The notes below the pieces were generated by a model that saw only the letters and a list, made by a program, of their open reading frames with translations, ran no database searches and was not told the origin of the DNA. A stretch of 62,945 nt of DNA from Oscillospiraceae bacterium (GTDB lineage Bacteria; Bacillota; Clostridia; Oscillospirales; Acutalibacteraceae): positions 1 to 62,945 of the forward strand of contig SVOC01000017.1 of assembly GCA_015066625.1 (NCBI GenBank), written 5' to 3'. Made by a program: the position numbers and the translations under genes. Positions 26,049-34,925 of this stretch are shown one piece after another. How positions within the stretch are numbered: position 1 is the first letter of the stretch; each line of letters starts with the position of its first letter.

Positions 26049-27563
26049 TTATTTTACGATGAACTGTGAGTTTGCGATTTCTTCAATTTCCTCTGCGGTT
26101 GTTGCTTTGTTCATTCTGTCGGCAACCTTGCTTCTTCTTTCACGGAGTTCAGCGTACATCTGATCACGCTTTTCTGCCGAAATGGGGTAGAAGAGCTTGG
26201 GAATGATGCCGAGAGCACCCGTGATGATGGGAACGCCTGTACCGAGAGCGAAAATCCACCATTTTGTTCTGTCGGTCTGTGTTCCGATTGTAGCTCCCTG
26301 AACATAACCGATACCTTTAAGAACGAGGCTGTTGATACTGCCCATAACAGCCATCTGAAGCTTTGCGATTGTTGTTTGTGCAACGCCTATCATAGCCTCT
26401 GCACGGTAGCCGTTTTTCCATTCGCAGTAGTCCATTGACTCGTTGCTGATTTCTGCGGGAATAACTCGTCTTAAGCCGTAGATACACATCTCGAAGATTT
26501 CTTCAATGCCCATCATTGGCAATATAATATGCTTTTTCTGGAAGTTGTTGTTGATTGAACCTATGCCGAAAACGATCATCCACAGCATATCGGTCCAGGC
26601 ATCCTCGAAAATCCACAGAGCTTTTGTTGAAAATCTCTTTCTGAGCGGCTCAACGAAGCTGTAGCTGATAAACTTAACCGGGAAAGCCGGAATACCGACA
26701 ATGGTTTTCCATGTGATAGAGCCGATAACGTCAATATAGAAGTTCGTTCGGCTTGTGCCGACTGCGAAACCGTTAAGGAATGATGAAAGCACCTGAATAA
26801 ACATCGGCTTGTTTGTGATGATAGCCTTCAATCCCTGAATTACACTCGGTTTTTTGATTGTCTGAGCAACTCTTTCTCTTGTGGTGAGGAAGAAATAAAG
26901 GCAGAAGGCAGCACCGAGAACTGCAAATGAAACACCGAAGCCTGCGAAAAGCTTGGGAAGCTTGACCTTAATCTTGTTGTTGATTATGAGGTCATAGACA
27001 ATACCGAAAATCTGCTTCGGCACATCTTCAACAAAGTGCGACATAAGGTTCGCCGTTGCAATAAGCCTCGAGCGGTCCAACGGCTCGGGCGTTATCGTGG
27101 AGCCGAAGCCTGCACGGGAAATGGCGGTGAAGGTGTTGGCTGTTTCGGTGATGATTGACATTGCGAAATAGAAAATCCATTTGGGAAGATAATCTCCCGG
27201 GGTATCGGGAAAGATAAAGGGAATCAGCCAATACCATAATCCCAAAATTGTGAGGGGAAGCTGACCGAGGAGAAGGTATGGTCTGAATTTACCCCAGCGT
27301 GTTCTGGTCTTTTCAACGATGACGCCGATAAATGTGTCGTTGAAAGTGTCCCATACAGTTGCAACAATGTTTTGGATTGCCAGATAGCTGAAATCAATTT
27401 TGACAACATCATATATGTATCTGTCTTTGAAATCGTTGATGTTCAGGCTCTGAGCCGTGTCTTCAAGAACATAGGCAACAGTTTCTTTTATGCCTACAAA
27501 GCGTCTGTTTTTTAGAAGTATAGAATTATCAGTTGTTTCAACAAATTCTCTTTCTGCTGACAT
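26049..27563 (-). CDS. GPH-type (MFS) carrier
   Basis: A 504-residue, about twelve-span protein of the same broad MFS/GPH group as the one at 16639 but without the long tail. The motif VEKTRTRWGKFRPYLLLG is a good match to the MelB-type loop (D/E..R.R.G..RPY). A sugar or sugar acid with a cation is the likely cargo. The ATG is at 27563 with a GGCGG-type site, and a promoter lies at 27616-27644. It has no adjacent glycosidase in the same direction, so the substrate cannot be inferred from an operon. Confidence 0.82.
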   Translation of the reverse strand: MSAEREFVETTDNSILLKNRRFVGIKETVAYVLEDTAQSLNINDFKDRYIYDVVKIDFSYLAIQNIVATVWDTFNDTFIGVIVEKTRTRWGKFRPYLLLGQLPLTILGLWYWLIPFIFPDTPGDYLPKWIFYFAMSIITETANTFTAISRAGFGSTITPEPLDRSRLIATANLMSHFVEDVPKQIFGIVYDLIINNKIKVKLPKLFAGFGVSFAVLGAAFCLYFFLTTRERVAQTIKKPSVIQGLKAIITNKPMFIQVLSSFLNGFAVGTSRTNFYIDVIGSITWKTIVGIPAFPVKFISYSFVEPLRKRFSTKALWIFEDAWTDMLWMIVFGIGSINNNFQKKHIILPMMGIEEIFEMCIYGLRRVIPAEISNESMDYCEWKNGYRAEAMIGVAQTTIAKLQMAVMGSINSLVLKGIGYVQGATIGTQTDRTKWWIFALGTGVPIITGALGIIPKLFYPISAEKRDQMYAELRERRSKVADRMNKATTAEEIEEIANSQFIVK

Positions 27564-27615
27564 AATTCCGCCTGCCTTTCAGTTTTTACCTAAGAATAAC
27601 TTTTGCTATTTTTTT

Positions 27616-27644
27616 ATTTTACAATATATGCAGCCTTTCGTCAA
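27616..27644 (-). promoter_or_regulatory. Promoter of the second GPH-type carrier
   Basis: Minus strand TTGACG (27644-27639) and TAAAAT (27621-27616), spacer 17 bases. Confidence 0.72.
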
Positions 27645-27682
27645 GGCTTTATGCGAAGGAAAAGACTTGGCAATAGTGCTGA

Positions 27683-27708
27683 AAAATGCTGTCCGAAGAC
27701 AGCATTTT
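27683..27708 (-). terminator. Terminator after the dehydrogenase gene
   Basis: A perfect 11-base stem (AAAATGCTGTC with GACAGCATTTT) closes a TTCG tetraloop on the minus strand and ends in a T run. Confidence 0.9.
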
Positions 27709-27710
27709 AA

Positions 27711-28745
27711 CTAAAAGCATTTTCCGTTTTTACAGTCAACGGTTTCATCTGTGCGGAAGCAAAGCTCATTGGAGCACTGACCCTTTTCGAAAAACTCCGA
27801 AAGATTTTTTACCGTTGTTTCCGCAATGTTTTCAAGGGCTTCTTCAGTGAGAAATGCCTGATGTGAGGAAACTATGACATTAGGCATTGAAATAAGCCTT
27901 GCAAGCGTGTCGTCTTCAAGAATGTGACCTGAGTTATCCTCAAAGAAAAGGTCGGATTCTTCTTCATAAACATCAAGGCAGGCGGCACCGACCTTGCGTG
28001 ATTTTATGCCTGCAAGCAAAGCCTCAGCATCAACAAGCGCACCTCTTGAAGTGTTGAGAATAACAATGCCTTTTTTGCACTTTTTCAGTGCGTTTTCATC
28101 GATCATGTGGTAGGTTTCTTCGGTGAGAGGGCAGTGGAGAGAAATGATATCGCTTTTTGCAAAAAGCTCGTCAAGCTCCGTGTATTTCACATTTCCGTCA
28201 GCTTCGATTCCCTTGTCGGGGAATTTATCGTAAGCCAGCACCTTCATACCGAAGCCTTTGCAGATGTCAATAAATACTTTTCCTATTCTGCCTGTGCCGA
28301 TAACGCCGACGGTTTTGCCGTAAAGGTCAAAGCCTGTAAGCCCCGAAAGGCTGAAATTAAAATCACGGGAGCGGATATACGCCTTGTGAATGCGGCGTAC
28401 GGATGTGAGAAGCAAAGCCATGGTGTGCTCTGCAACTGCGTAGGGTGAATATGCAGGTACTCTCAGCACATGAAGCCTTCCGAATGCGTGCTTCATATCA
28501 ACATTGTTGAAGCCGGCACAGCGAAGCGCAAGCACATTAACACCCGTATCATAAAGTCTGTCTATAACCTCGGCGTTCACTGTGTCGTTTACAAATGCAC
28601 AAACTCCGTCAAAGCCTTTGGCGAGCTCTACCGTGTCGGTGTTGAGTTTTGTTTCGTAGAATTTAAAATCAATTCCGTAATCCGCACCGTATTTTCTGAA
28701 TGCGGGAATATCGTAGGGCTTGGTGTCAAAAAATGCAATTTTCAA
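27711..28745 (-). CDS. D-2-hydroxyacid (D-lactate) dehydrogenase family enzyme
   Basis: An NAD-dependent dehydrogenase of 344 residues that interconverts a 2-oxoacid and its D-hydroxyacid, closest in style to fermentative D-lactate dehydrogenase (LdhA). Visible are the Rossmann loop GTGRIGK, the substrate arginine in NTSRGALVD, the glutamate in DVYEEES and the catalytic histidine in SSHQAFLT. The start is best placed at a TTG (28745) eight bases after AGGAGG; an ATG 14 codons upstream would place that ribosome binding site inside the gene. A promoter and a terminator flank it, so it is monocistronic. Confidence 0.88.
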   Translation of the reverse strand: MKIAFFDTKPYDIPAFRKYGADYGIDFKFYETKLNTDTVELAKGFDGVCAFVNDTVNAEVIDRLYDTGVNVLALRCAGFNNVDMKHAFGRLHVLRVPAYSPYAVAEHTMALLLTSVRRIHKAYIRSRDFNFSLSGLTGFDLYGKTVGVIGTGRIGKVFIDICKGFGMKVLAYDKFPDKGIEADGNVKYTELDELFAKSDIISLHCPLTEETYHMIDENALKKCKKGIVILNTSRGALVDAEALLAGIKSRKVGAACLDVYEEESDLFFEDNSGHILEDDTLARLISMPNVIVSSHQAFLTEEALENIAETTVKNLSEFFEKGQCSNELCFRTDETVDCKNGKCF

Positions 28746-28777
28746 TTTTTTGTCCTCCTGCAAAGATTGCTGAGATA

Positions 28778-28806
28778 AGGATATCATAAAACAGCGGTAT
28801 TTTCAA
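28778..28806 (-). promoter_or_regulatory. Promoter of the dehydrogenase gene
   Basis: Minus strand TTGAAA (28806-28801) and TATCCT (28783-28778), spacer 17 bases. Confidence 0.5.
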
Positions 28807-28865
28807 CAAAATATAGTTTCACTGTAAAATTATTCGTTATTTATGCAGAAAAATTCAAAAATACA

Positions 28866-28894
28866 TTGTTTTTAGTAGATGTAGGTGATATAAT
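28866..28894 (+). promoter_or_regulatory. Promoter of the alpha-mannosidase gene
   Basis: TTGTTT (28866-28871) and TATAAT (28889-28894), spacer 17 bases. The -35 TTG is a spurious in-frame start; the true start lies 69 bases on. Confidence 0.8.
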
Positions 28895-28934
28895 TTCTGC
28901 GTTAAATTATGTCCTACCGAAAGGAAAAACACCT

Positions 28935-31900
28935 ATGCTTACAGACAGACAGTTTGAACGCACGTTCAGAAAGCTCAGAAGATTTGAAAATACACTCAAT
29001 TCAATGCTTTTCAGAAAAGAAGCCGTAATTGATAAAGTTATGTTTTATGAAACGGCTGAAAGACTTTATGAAATACCGGAAGATTCTTTGTGCAGACCCA
29101 TGCAAAGCGGTGAAACCTGGGGCAGTGAAGAAGCCTTCGGTTGGTTCAAAGCAGAATTTACCGTGCCCGAATCCCTTGCAGGCAAAGAAATCTTCATTAT
29201 GCCTCACACAGAGGGCTATGAATCCCTTCTTTGGGTAAACGGAAAGGCATTCGGTAACTTTGCCACAAAAATTGTTTTTACGGGTCACGGCAACCATTAT
29301 TGCGACCTGCTTGTGCAGAACCCCGAGGCAGGAGATAAGATAGAAATTGCCCTTGAGGTATATACGGGTCATACCCATTACGGCACACAGCCTCTTGAAA
29401 ACGGAAAGCTTCTTAAAAGCTATACCTATCATTTTACAGGTCTCGATATCTGCACGAAAGATGAGTTCATTCAGGAGTTTTATTTCGATTTAAGAGTTAT
29501 TAATGACCTTTACGAAACTCTGCCCGATTCATCTTTCAGAAAAGGCGAGCTTGCAAATGCTCTTTATGAAGTTCACAAGAGATTGTATTATGCTTACGAT
29601 GATGTTGATGAAGAATCGTTCAGAGAAGCGATGGCTCAGGCACATCCCTTCCTCAAAGAGGTGCTTGCGGTTAAAAACGGCCCCGATGCACCGGAGGCAG
29701 GCGTTATCGGACATTCGCATATGGATACCGCCTGGCTGTGGAAAACCACGGAAACCATCAAAAAATGTGCCCGTACATATTCAAACCAGCTTTCTTTGAT
29801 GGCAAGATACCCCGAATTCAAATTTGTTCAGAGTTCAGCCTGCCACGGCAATATGCTTCTTGAACATTATCCTGCGCTTTTCGAAGATATAAAGCAGAAG
29901 GTTGCGGAGGGCAGATATGAGCCCAACGGTGCAGTGTGGGTTGAGTGCGACTGCAACATTACCTCGGGCGAGGCAATGGTAAGGCAGTTTTTGTGGGGCC
30001 AGAGATTCACAAGAAAGCATTTCGGCTTCACATCAAACAGCTTCTGGCTGCCCGATACCTTTGGCTACAGCGGTGCAATTCCTCAGATTATGAAGGGTTG
30101 CGGTGTTGATTACTTCCTCACCACCAAAATTGACTGGAACGATACAAACCACTTCCCCTATGATACCTTCTGGTGGCAGGGCATTGACGGCACAAAGGTC
30201 TTTACACATTTCAATAAAACGTTGGGTCTGCTTACTCCGACTACGTTGCATCAGACCGTTTCGGGTGATGTGCGTGAAAACAAAACCATCAACGAAAGAA
30301 GTGTTACAAGAAAGCGTCTTACCGCATTCGGTCACGGTGACGGCGGCGGCGGACCTCAGTTTGAAAGCATCGAAATGGGCAGAAGAATGCTTGACCTTAA
30401 CGGCTGTCCCAAGGTAAAGTATTCAACCGTTACCGAGTATATGAAAGAAATGGAAGCGGAAACAAAAAATCCCAGCACATATACCGGCGAGCTTTACCTT
30501 GAACTTCACAGAGGCACTCTCACAAATCAGCACAGAATAAAGCATAACAACAGAAAGTGCGAGCTTGCTCTGCGTGACCTTGAATTTCTTACCGTAAGCA
30601 ATGCGGTAAAGGCAGGCAAGGTTTCAAGTGACGAAAAAATTCATCCTCTTTACGAAAAGCTGCTTATAAATCAGTTTCACGATATTCTTCCCGGCACCTG
30701 CATCAATTCCGCCCACCGTATGTCGCTTGAAGAAACCGACAGTGTTCTCAAAACCGCAGGTGAGCTTATTGCGGAATATACAAAGGGCGAGGGCGATTTT
30801 GTAACCGTTACAAACACTCTTTCCTATGACAGATGCGACCCCATTTTCCTTGAATGTGAAGAAGGTTTTGTTGCGGATATTCCCTGCAAACAGCAGGCAT
30901 ATAAAAACCTTGACGGCAAGAATATTCTTATTATCAGCGGCGTTACGGTGCCTGCATTCTCGACCCTGAAAATAAATCTTGTAAAGGGTAATGCGGATGC
31001 ACAGAGTGATATCACCGTTAACGAAAACGGTGTTTCAACTCCTTTTGCAGATGTCGTATTTGACGAAAGGGGTTACATTTCATCATTTATCGATAAGAAG
31101 TGCGGCAGACAGGTCAGGGGCGACGGCTATGCACTCAACACCTTCATTATGGCAGAGGATTTGCCCTGTGCCTGGGATAACTGGGATATCGATGCGGATA
31201 TAGAATGCAAATTTGAAGATACATCGGAGCTTATAAGCCGTCAGGTCGTATCTCACGGCAGTGCGGCACTCGTAATCAGAAGTGTCTATAAGATATCGGA
31301 AAAATCAACAATCACTCAGGATGCGATTTATTTTGCAGACAGCCCCGAAATCCGTTTTGATACCCTTATGGATTGGCAGGATAACCACCGTTTCCTCAAA
31401 ACGGCATTTGATACCTCCGTTCAGAGCAATTTTGCACGCTTTGAAATTCAGTTCGGCAATGCTATGCGACCCACAACAAGAAACGATTCCGTTGAAAAGG
31501 CAAAGTTTGAGGTTGTCAACCATAAATTCACCGACCTTTCAGAAACACGCTACGGCGTTGCGATTCTTAACGACAGCAAGTACGGTATAAGCGTTGAGGG
31601 CGGGAAAATGAGACTTTCACTTCACAAAGGCGGCACCCGCCCCGATATTGAAGGCGACAGGGGTCTTCACAGAACGGTATATTCCTTCCTGCCCCATAAC
31701 AGCGGCTTCGGTGCGGAAACGGTTATCAGACCTGCCTATGAACTGAATATTCCCGTTATTCAGGGTAAGGGCGAATTTGAAACGGTTGCGCTTGTCGTTC
31801 CTGAAGAAGCAAACATTATTGTTGAATCTGTAAAGCCCTGCGAGGACAACGAAAAAGCCTTTATCGCAAGAATTTATGAGGCAGAGGGTACCTTCACCAA

Positions 31901-32036
31901 CAGCTCGGTCAGATTCTTTGAGGGTGCAAAGAAGGTTGAAATAACTAATATGCTTGAAGAAGTTCAGCAGGCATTTGAAGGTGACAAGCTTCCGTTCAGA
32001 CCCTTCGAAATCAAAACACTTAAAATCACATATTAA
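28935..32036 (+). CDS. Alpha-mannosidase, glycoside hydrolase family 38
   Basis: A 1033-residue cytoplasmic exo-alpha-mannosidase (no signal peptide). An N-terminal beta-rich domain precedes the catalytic domain with the metal-binding GHSHMDTAWLW and FWLPDTFGYSGAIPQI, in which the aspartate of LPDTFG is the expected nucleophile of GH38. A conserved HDILPGTCI and the C-terminal beta-sandwich domains follow. The length is normal for bacterial GH38. The ATG at 28935 lies after AAAGGA and downstream of a promoter. It would trim mannose from imported N-glycan or other mannosides. A terminator follows. Confidence 0.93.
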   Translation: MLTDRQFERTFRKLRRFENTLNSMLFRKEAVIDKVMFYETAERLYEIPEDSLCRPMQSGETWGSEEAFGWFKAEFTVPESLAGKEIFIMPHTEGYESLLWVNGKAFGNFATKIVFTGHGNHYCDLLVQNPEAGDKIEIALEVYTGHTHYGTQPLENGKLLKSYTYHFTGLDICTKDEFIQEFYFDLRVINDLYETLPDSSFRKGELANALYEVHKRLYYAYDDVDEESFREAMAQAHPFLKEVLAVKNGPDAPEAGVIGHSHMDTAWLWKTTETIKKCARTYSNQLSLMARYPEFKFVQSSACHGNMLLEHYPALFEDIKQKVAEGRYEPNGAVWVECDCNITSGEAMVRQFLWGQRFTRKHFGFTSNSFWLPDTFGYSGAIPQIMKGCGVDYFLTTKIDWNDTNHFPYDTFWWQGIDGTKVFTHFNKTLGLLTPTTLHQTVSGDVRENKTINERSVTRKRLTAFGHGDGGGGPQFESIEMGRRMLDLNGCPKVKYSTVTEYMKEMEAETKNPSTYTGELYLELHRGTLTNQHRIKHNNRKCELALRDLEFLTVSNAVKAGKVSSDEKIHPLYEKLLINQFHDILPGTCINSAHRMSLEETDSVLKTAGELIAEYTKGEGDFVTVTNTLSYDRCDPIFLECEEGFVADIPCKQQAYKNLDGKNILIISGVTVPAFSTLKINLVKGNADAQSDITVNENGVSTPFADVVFDERGYISSFIDKKCGRQVRGDGYALNTFIMAEDLPCAWDNWDIDADIECKFEDTSELISRQVVSHGSAALVIRSVYKISEKSTITQDAIYFADSPEIRFDTLMDWQDNHRFLKTAFDTSVQSNFARFEIQFGNAMRPTTRNDSVEKAKFEVVNHKFTDLSETRYGVAILNDSKYGISVEGGKMRLSLHKGGTRPDIEGDRGLHRTVYSFLPHNSGFGAETVIRPAYELNIPVIQGKGEFETVALVVPEEANIIVESVKPCEDNEKAFIARIYEAEGTFTNSSVRFFEGAKKVEITNMLEEVQQAFEGDKLPFRPFEIKTLKITY

Positions 32037-32040
32037 AAAA

Positions 32041-32075
32041 CAAGACCTTCGGTTCAGCCGAAGGTCTTGTTTTTT
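32041..32075 (+). terminator. Terminator after the alpha-mannosidase gene
   Basis: CAAGACCTTCGG pairs perfectly with CCGAAGGTCTTG over a five-base loop, then TTTTTT. Confidence 0.92.
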
Positions 32076-32121
32076 CAAGCACTTTTTATCTGTGCTCATA
32101 TAAACTTCTTTTCAGAGTTTT

Positions 32122-34134
32122 TCAGTCTTTCTGATATGCGCCTCTTGCGTAGAGAATCCATCTTGAACGGTCAAGAGGATTGACTCCGCGGCGGGGATTT
32201 ATATGTTCCGCTCCGTCACGGCATTCACGGTAACCGTAAAATGTCTGATTGAGCACCGCCTTGCCCGACGAGAGAATCGCAAGCCGTGCAGGCAAATCCA
32301 TTGAGGTTGCAACGGGCACGATTGCTTCAAGAACAACATTGTCCGAGCGGATAACAGGGGAATCGTATTCACCGCCCGTTCTCACAATTTCCGAAAGCAG
32401 CTTGCCCGAAAGCTCCGCAGGTGCGGAAATGCGTATTTTAAGCAGTGGTTCAAGAATTGTTGAACCGATTTCATTAAGTCCGTTCATAAATGCCATAGGC
32501 GTGCACACAAAGAAATCCAGCGGATGTGTATGGATTGTGTGGTGCTCGCCGCCGACAAGAGTGCATCTGAAATCCGTAACCTCCCAGCCGTAAAGACCCT
32601 GTTCAAGGCAGGAATTGAAGGAAGTGCGTATATGCGACTGATATCGGTAAAAGCATTGATTTGAAGGAAGTCTGCCGTGATAGGATACTCCGTAGCCGCG
32701 GGGCATAGGCTCAAATAAAAATTCAACAACCGCCCAGCAGGGCTTTGGCATTGTGTAGCTTGCTCTTGCAAATCCCTTTCCCGAGGGTGTTTCTTTATAT
32801 ATAACGGTAGGGGGTGAAAACTGAGCCGAAAGCCCGTAACGCTCTTTGATGAGGTTATCAAGAACTTCAAGCTGAATTTTACCCGTTGTGCTTATGGTTA
32901 TTTCCTTCTGCCCGTTTTCCCATTTTGCATCAATATACGGCTCTTCGTCTGAAAGCTCACCCAAAGCCGCCGCAAGCGCAGGCAGTTTAAGCGGGTCACC
33001 GTCGGAGGGAGTAACTTTTACACGCAGAAACGGGTTGACGAGTTTTGCACTGTCGCTGACCGCAAGCGAGCCTACAAAAAAGCCCGTTTTTGCCGATGGC
33101 AGACCGCATACCGCACCGATATCGCCGCTTTTTACAATGCCCGAATCCGTGTGTTTTGCACCCGAAAAGCTTTTAATCTGTGAAATCTTTTCTTTCACGG
33201 CAGGCTTTTCTTCCGTTTCAACCGCATCGCTTTCGGCAAGCTGTTTTACGGCGGGGGAGATAAGCTCGATTTCATCGCGGTTTGAAAGTTCACCGCCAAA
33301 AAGTCTTATGTGAGAAACCTTGCCCAGGGTTTTATCGTGCTCGATTTTAAAAATTATTCCGCATAAATCATCGGTTGCCCTGCGTTTTGCCGAGGGCATA
33401 AGCTCTGTCAGCATATCAGCAAGTTCTTTGACACCGATTGAATTTTTTGCACTTCCGCACATAACGGGAATGAGCCTGCATGAAGCGATTTCTTCACAAA
33501 TAAGCTCCTTTGCACGGCTGTAATCAAGAGCCTTTTCTTCAAGGAACAAATCTGCCGCTTCGTCGCAGATATCCGCAAGGGTTTCTGTGGCAAGAGCTGA
33601 AAATTCTTTCTCATCAAGAGACTTTACAGAAGGATTTTCAAGACCTTCGTTTTCGGGTGCCGTAAGCAAAAAACACTGCCTTGAAGAAATCTGTTTCAGT
33701 TCATTCAGTACGGATTTAACATCCGAGCCTGCACGGTCGATTTTGTTGATAAAAACAGCATAGGGGAGTTTTGCGGTGTCAAGTGATTTGAGAATTGTTT
33801 CTGTATGTGCACGCACACCCTCAACGGCAGAAATTATAACCACCGCATAGTCAAGTGCCGTAAGTGCACGCTCAACCTCGCCTGCAAAATCAACGTGACC
33901 GGGGGTGTCGATTATGTTGATTGTAATGCCTTTCCATCGGGTGCTTGCCGTGGCTGTGCGTACGGAAATACCTCTTTGCTTTTCAACTGCGAGGCTGTCC
34001 GTTGCGGCAGTGCCGGAATCAACGCTCCCTGCACTGCGTATTGCACCCGTAAGGTAAAGCAGCTGCTCTGTCAGTGTTGTTTTACCCGAGTCAACGTGGG
34101 CAAGTATACCGATGTTGTGGATTCTGTCAGGCAT
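32122..34134 (-). CDS. TetM-like ribosome-associated GTPase with altered tip loop
   Basis: An EF-G-like translational GTPase of 670 residues, related to the tetracycline ribosomal protection proteins (TetM, TetO, TetW; ~640 residues). G motifs are intact: HVDSGKTT, RGIS, DTPGH, NKID. In TetM the domain IV loop with a Ser-Pro-Val core reaches the drug site on 16S rRNA; here the aligned stretch (residues about 531-543, HHTIHTHPLDFFV) has no Ser-Pro-Val. There is also an insertion rich in Ala/Lys/Glu around residues 290-330. The protein is therefore placed in the family, but tetracycline resistance is not claimed. The start at 34134 has AAGGAG; the promoter overlaps the end of the thi operon. 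Confidence 0.85.
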   Translation of the reverse strand: MPDRIHNIGILAHVDSGKTTLTEQLLYLTGAIRSAGSVDSGTAATDSLAVEKQRGISVRTATASTRWKGITINIIDTPGHVDFAGEVERALTALDYAVVIISAVEGVRAHTETILKSLDTAKLPYAVFINKIDRAGSDVKSVLNELKQISSRQCFLLTAPENEGLENPSVKSLDEKEFSALATETLADICDEAADLFLEEKALDYSRAKELICEEIASCRLIPVMCGSAKNSIGVKELADMLTELMPSAKRRATDDLCGIIFKIEHDKTLGKVSHIRLFGGELSNRDEIELISPAVKQLAESDAVETEEKPAVKEKISQIKSFSGAKHTDSGIVKSGDIGAVCGLPSAKTGFFVGSLAVSDSAKLVNPFLRVKVTPSDGDPLKLPALAAALGELSDEEPYIDAKWENGQKEITISTTGKIQLEVLDNLIKERYGLSAQFSPPTVIYKETPSGKGFARASYTMPKPCWAVVEFLFEPMPRGYGVSYHGRLPSNQCFYRYQSHIRTSFNSCLEQGLYGWEVTDFRCTLVGGEHHTIHTHPLDFFVCTPMAFMNGLNEIGSTILEPLLKIRISAPAELSGKLLSEIVRTGGEYDSPVIRSDNVVLEAIVPVATSMDLPARLAILSSGKAVLNQTFYGYRECRDGAEHINPRRGVNPLDRSRWILYARGAYQKD

Positions 34135-34162
34135 CGCAATTCTCCTTCATAATGATAGTGCC

Positions 34163-34191
34163 ATTATAAAACAAAATCACTGCATTTTCAA
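34163..34191 (-). promoter_or_regulatory. Promoter of the TetM-like gene
   Basis: Minus strand TTGAAA (34191-34186) and TATAAT (34168-34163), spacer 17 bases. The -35 box overlaps the stop codon of the upstream thi ATPase gene. Confidence 0.78.
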
Positions 34192-34925
34192 TAAAGATTT
34201 TTGATTACCCGCTTTTTGTACCCGGTGAATTCCGCTGTCAGAGAAAAAGCCTCGTTTCTCGGTTTGGGGTAATCAATGATGATTTCATCAGTGATGTGTG
34301 CGGGGCGGCCGGAAAGAATATATATTCTGTCCGAAAGAAGAATTGCCTCATCAATATCGTGGGTAATGAAAAATGTTGTAAGCTTTATATGTTCCATAAC
34401 ATCCAGATACCATTTGTGTACTGCCGCTTTTGTTAGAGTATCAAGTGCGGAAAAAGGCTCGTCAAGCAGAGCGACATCCTGAGAAAACAGATAGGTGCGA
34501 AGCAGTGCGGCTCTTTGGCGCATACCGCCCGAAAGCTGTGAGGGATAAAGCTTTTCCGTTCCTTCAAGCCCGAATTCAGGAAAGAATGAGATAGCTTTTT
34601 TGCGGGCAGTTTTCTTGTTTTCCCCCTTCATTATCAAGGGTAGTGCCACATTGTCACAAACAGTACGGAAAGGGAGCAGTAAATCCTTTTGCATCATATA
34701 GCTTATTTTGCCGGTTATACCTGTTATGTCCTCGCCGTTAAGCAAAACGCTGCCGCTGTCAGGCTGCATAAGTCCTGAAACAATGTTGAACAGTGTTGTT
34801 TTACCGCTTCCGCTGACTCCCAGAAGACTGACGATTTCTCCCTGCCTGAGATTCAGCGATATATTTTCAACAATTTTTTTGCCGTCAAAACTTTTGCTGA
34901 CGTCACATATTTCAAGCTTATTCAT
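34188..34925 (-). CDS. thiZ: ABC transporter ATPase for thiamine precursor (ThiZ-like)
   Basis: A 245-residue ATPase that powers uptake. Walker A GVSGSGKTT, signature LSGGMRQRAALLR, Walker B VALLDEPFSALD and the switch histidine in FITHDIDEA are all present. The ATG at 34925 lies within the last codons of the binding-protein gene (eight-base overlap), which is a sign of translational coupling; the 55 residues that a longer frame would add are out-of-frame copies of that gene. Like nitrate/taurine-type ATPases, it pairs with the permease at 35930-36709. Its role is assigned from the operon (TPP riboswitch). Confidence 0.88.
   Translation of the reverse strand: MNKLEICDVSKSFDGKKIVENISLNLRQGEIVSLLGVSGSGKTTLFNIVSGLMQPDSGSVLLNGEDITGITGKISYMMQKDLLLPFRTVCDNVALPLIMKGENKKTARKKAISFFPEFGLEGTEKLYPSQLSGGMRQRAALLRTYLFSQDVALLDEPFSALDTLTKAAVHKWYLDVMEHIKLTTFFITHDIDEAILLSDRIYILSGRPAHITDEIIIDYPKPRNEAFSLTAEFTGYKKRVIKNLY

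Noticed and set aside
28866-28934. Longer start for the alpha-mannosidase
   Set aside because: The start codon coincides with the -35 box of a 17-spaced promoter.
32122-34134. Calling the TetM-like gene a tetracycline resistance gene
   Set aside because: The drug-site loop is not conserved; only family membership is supported.
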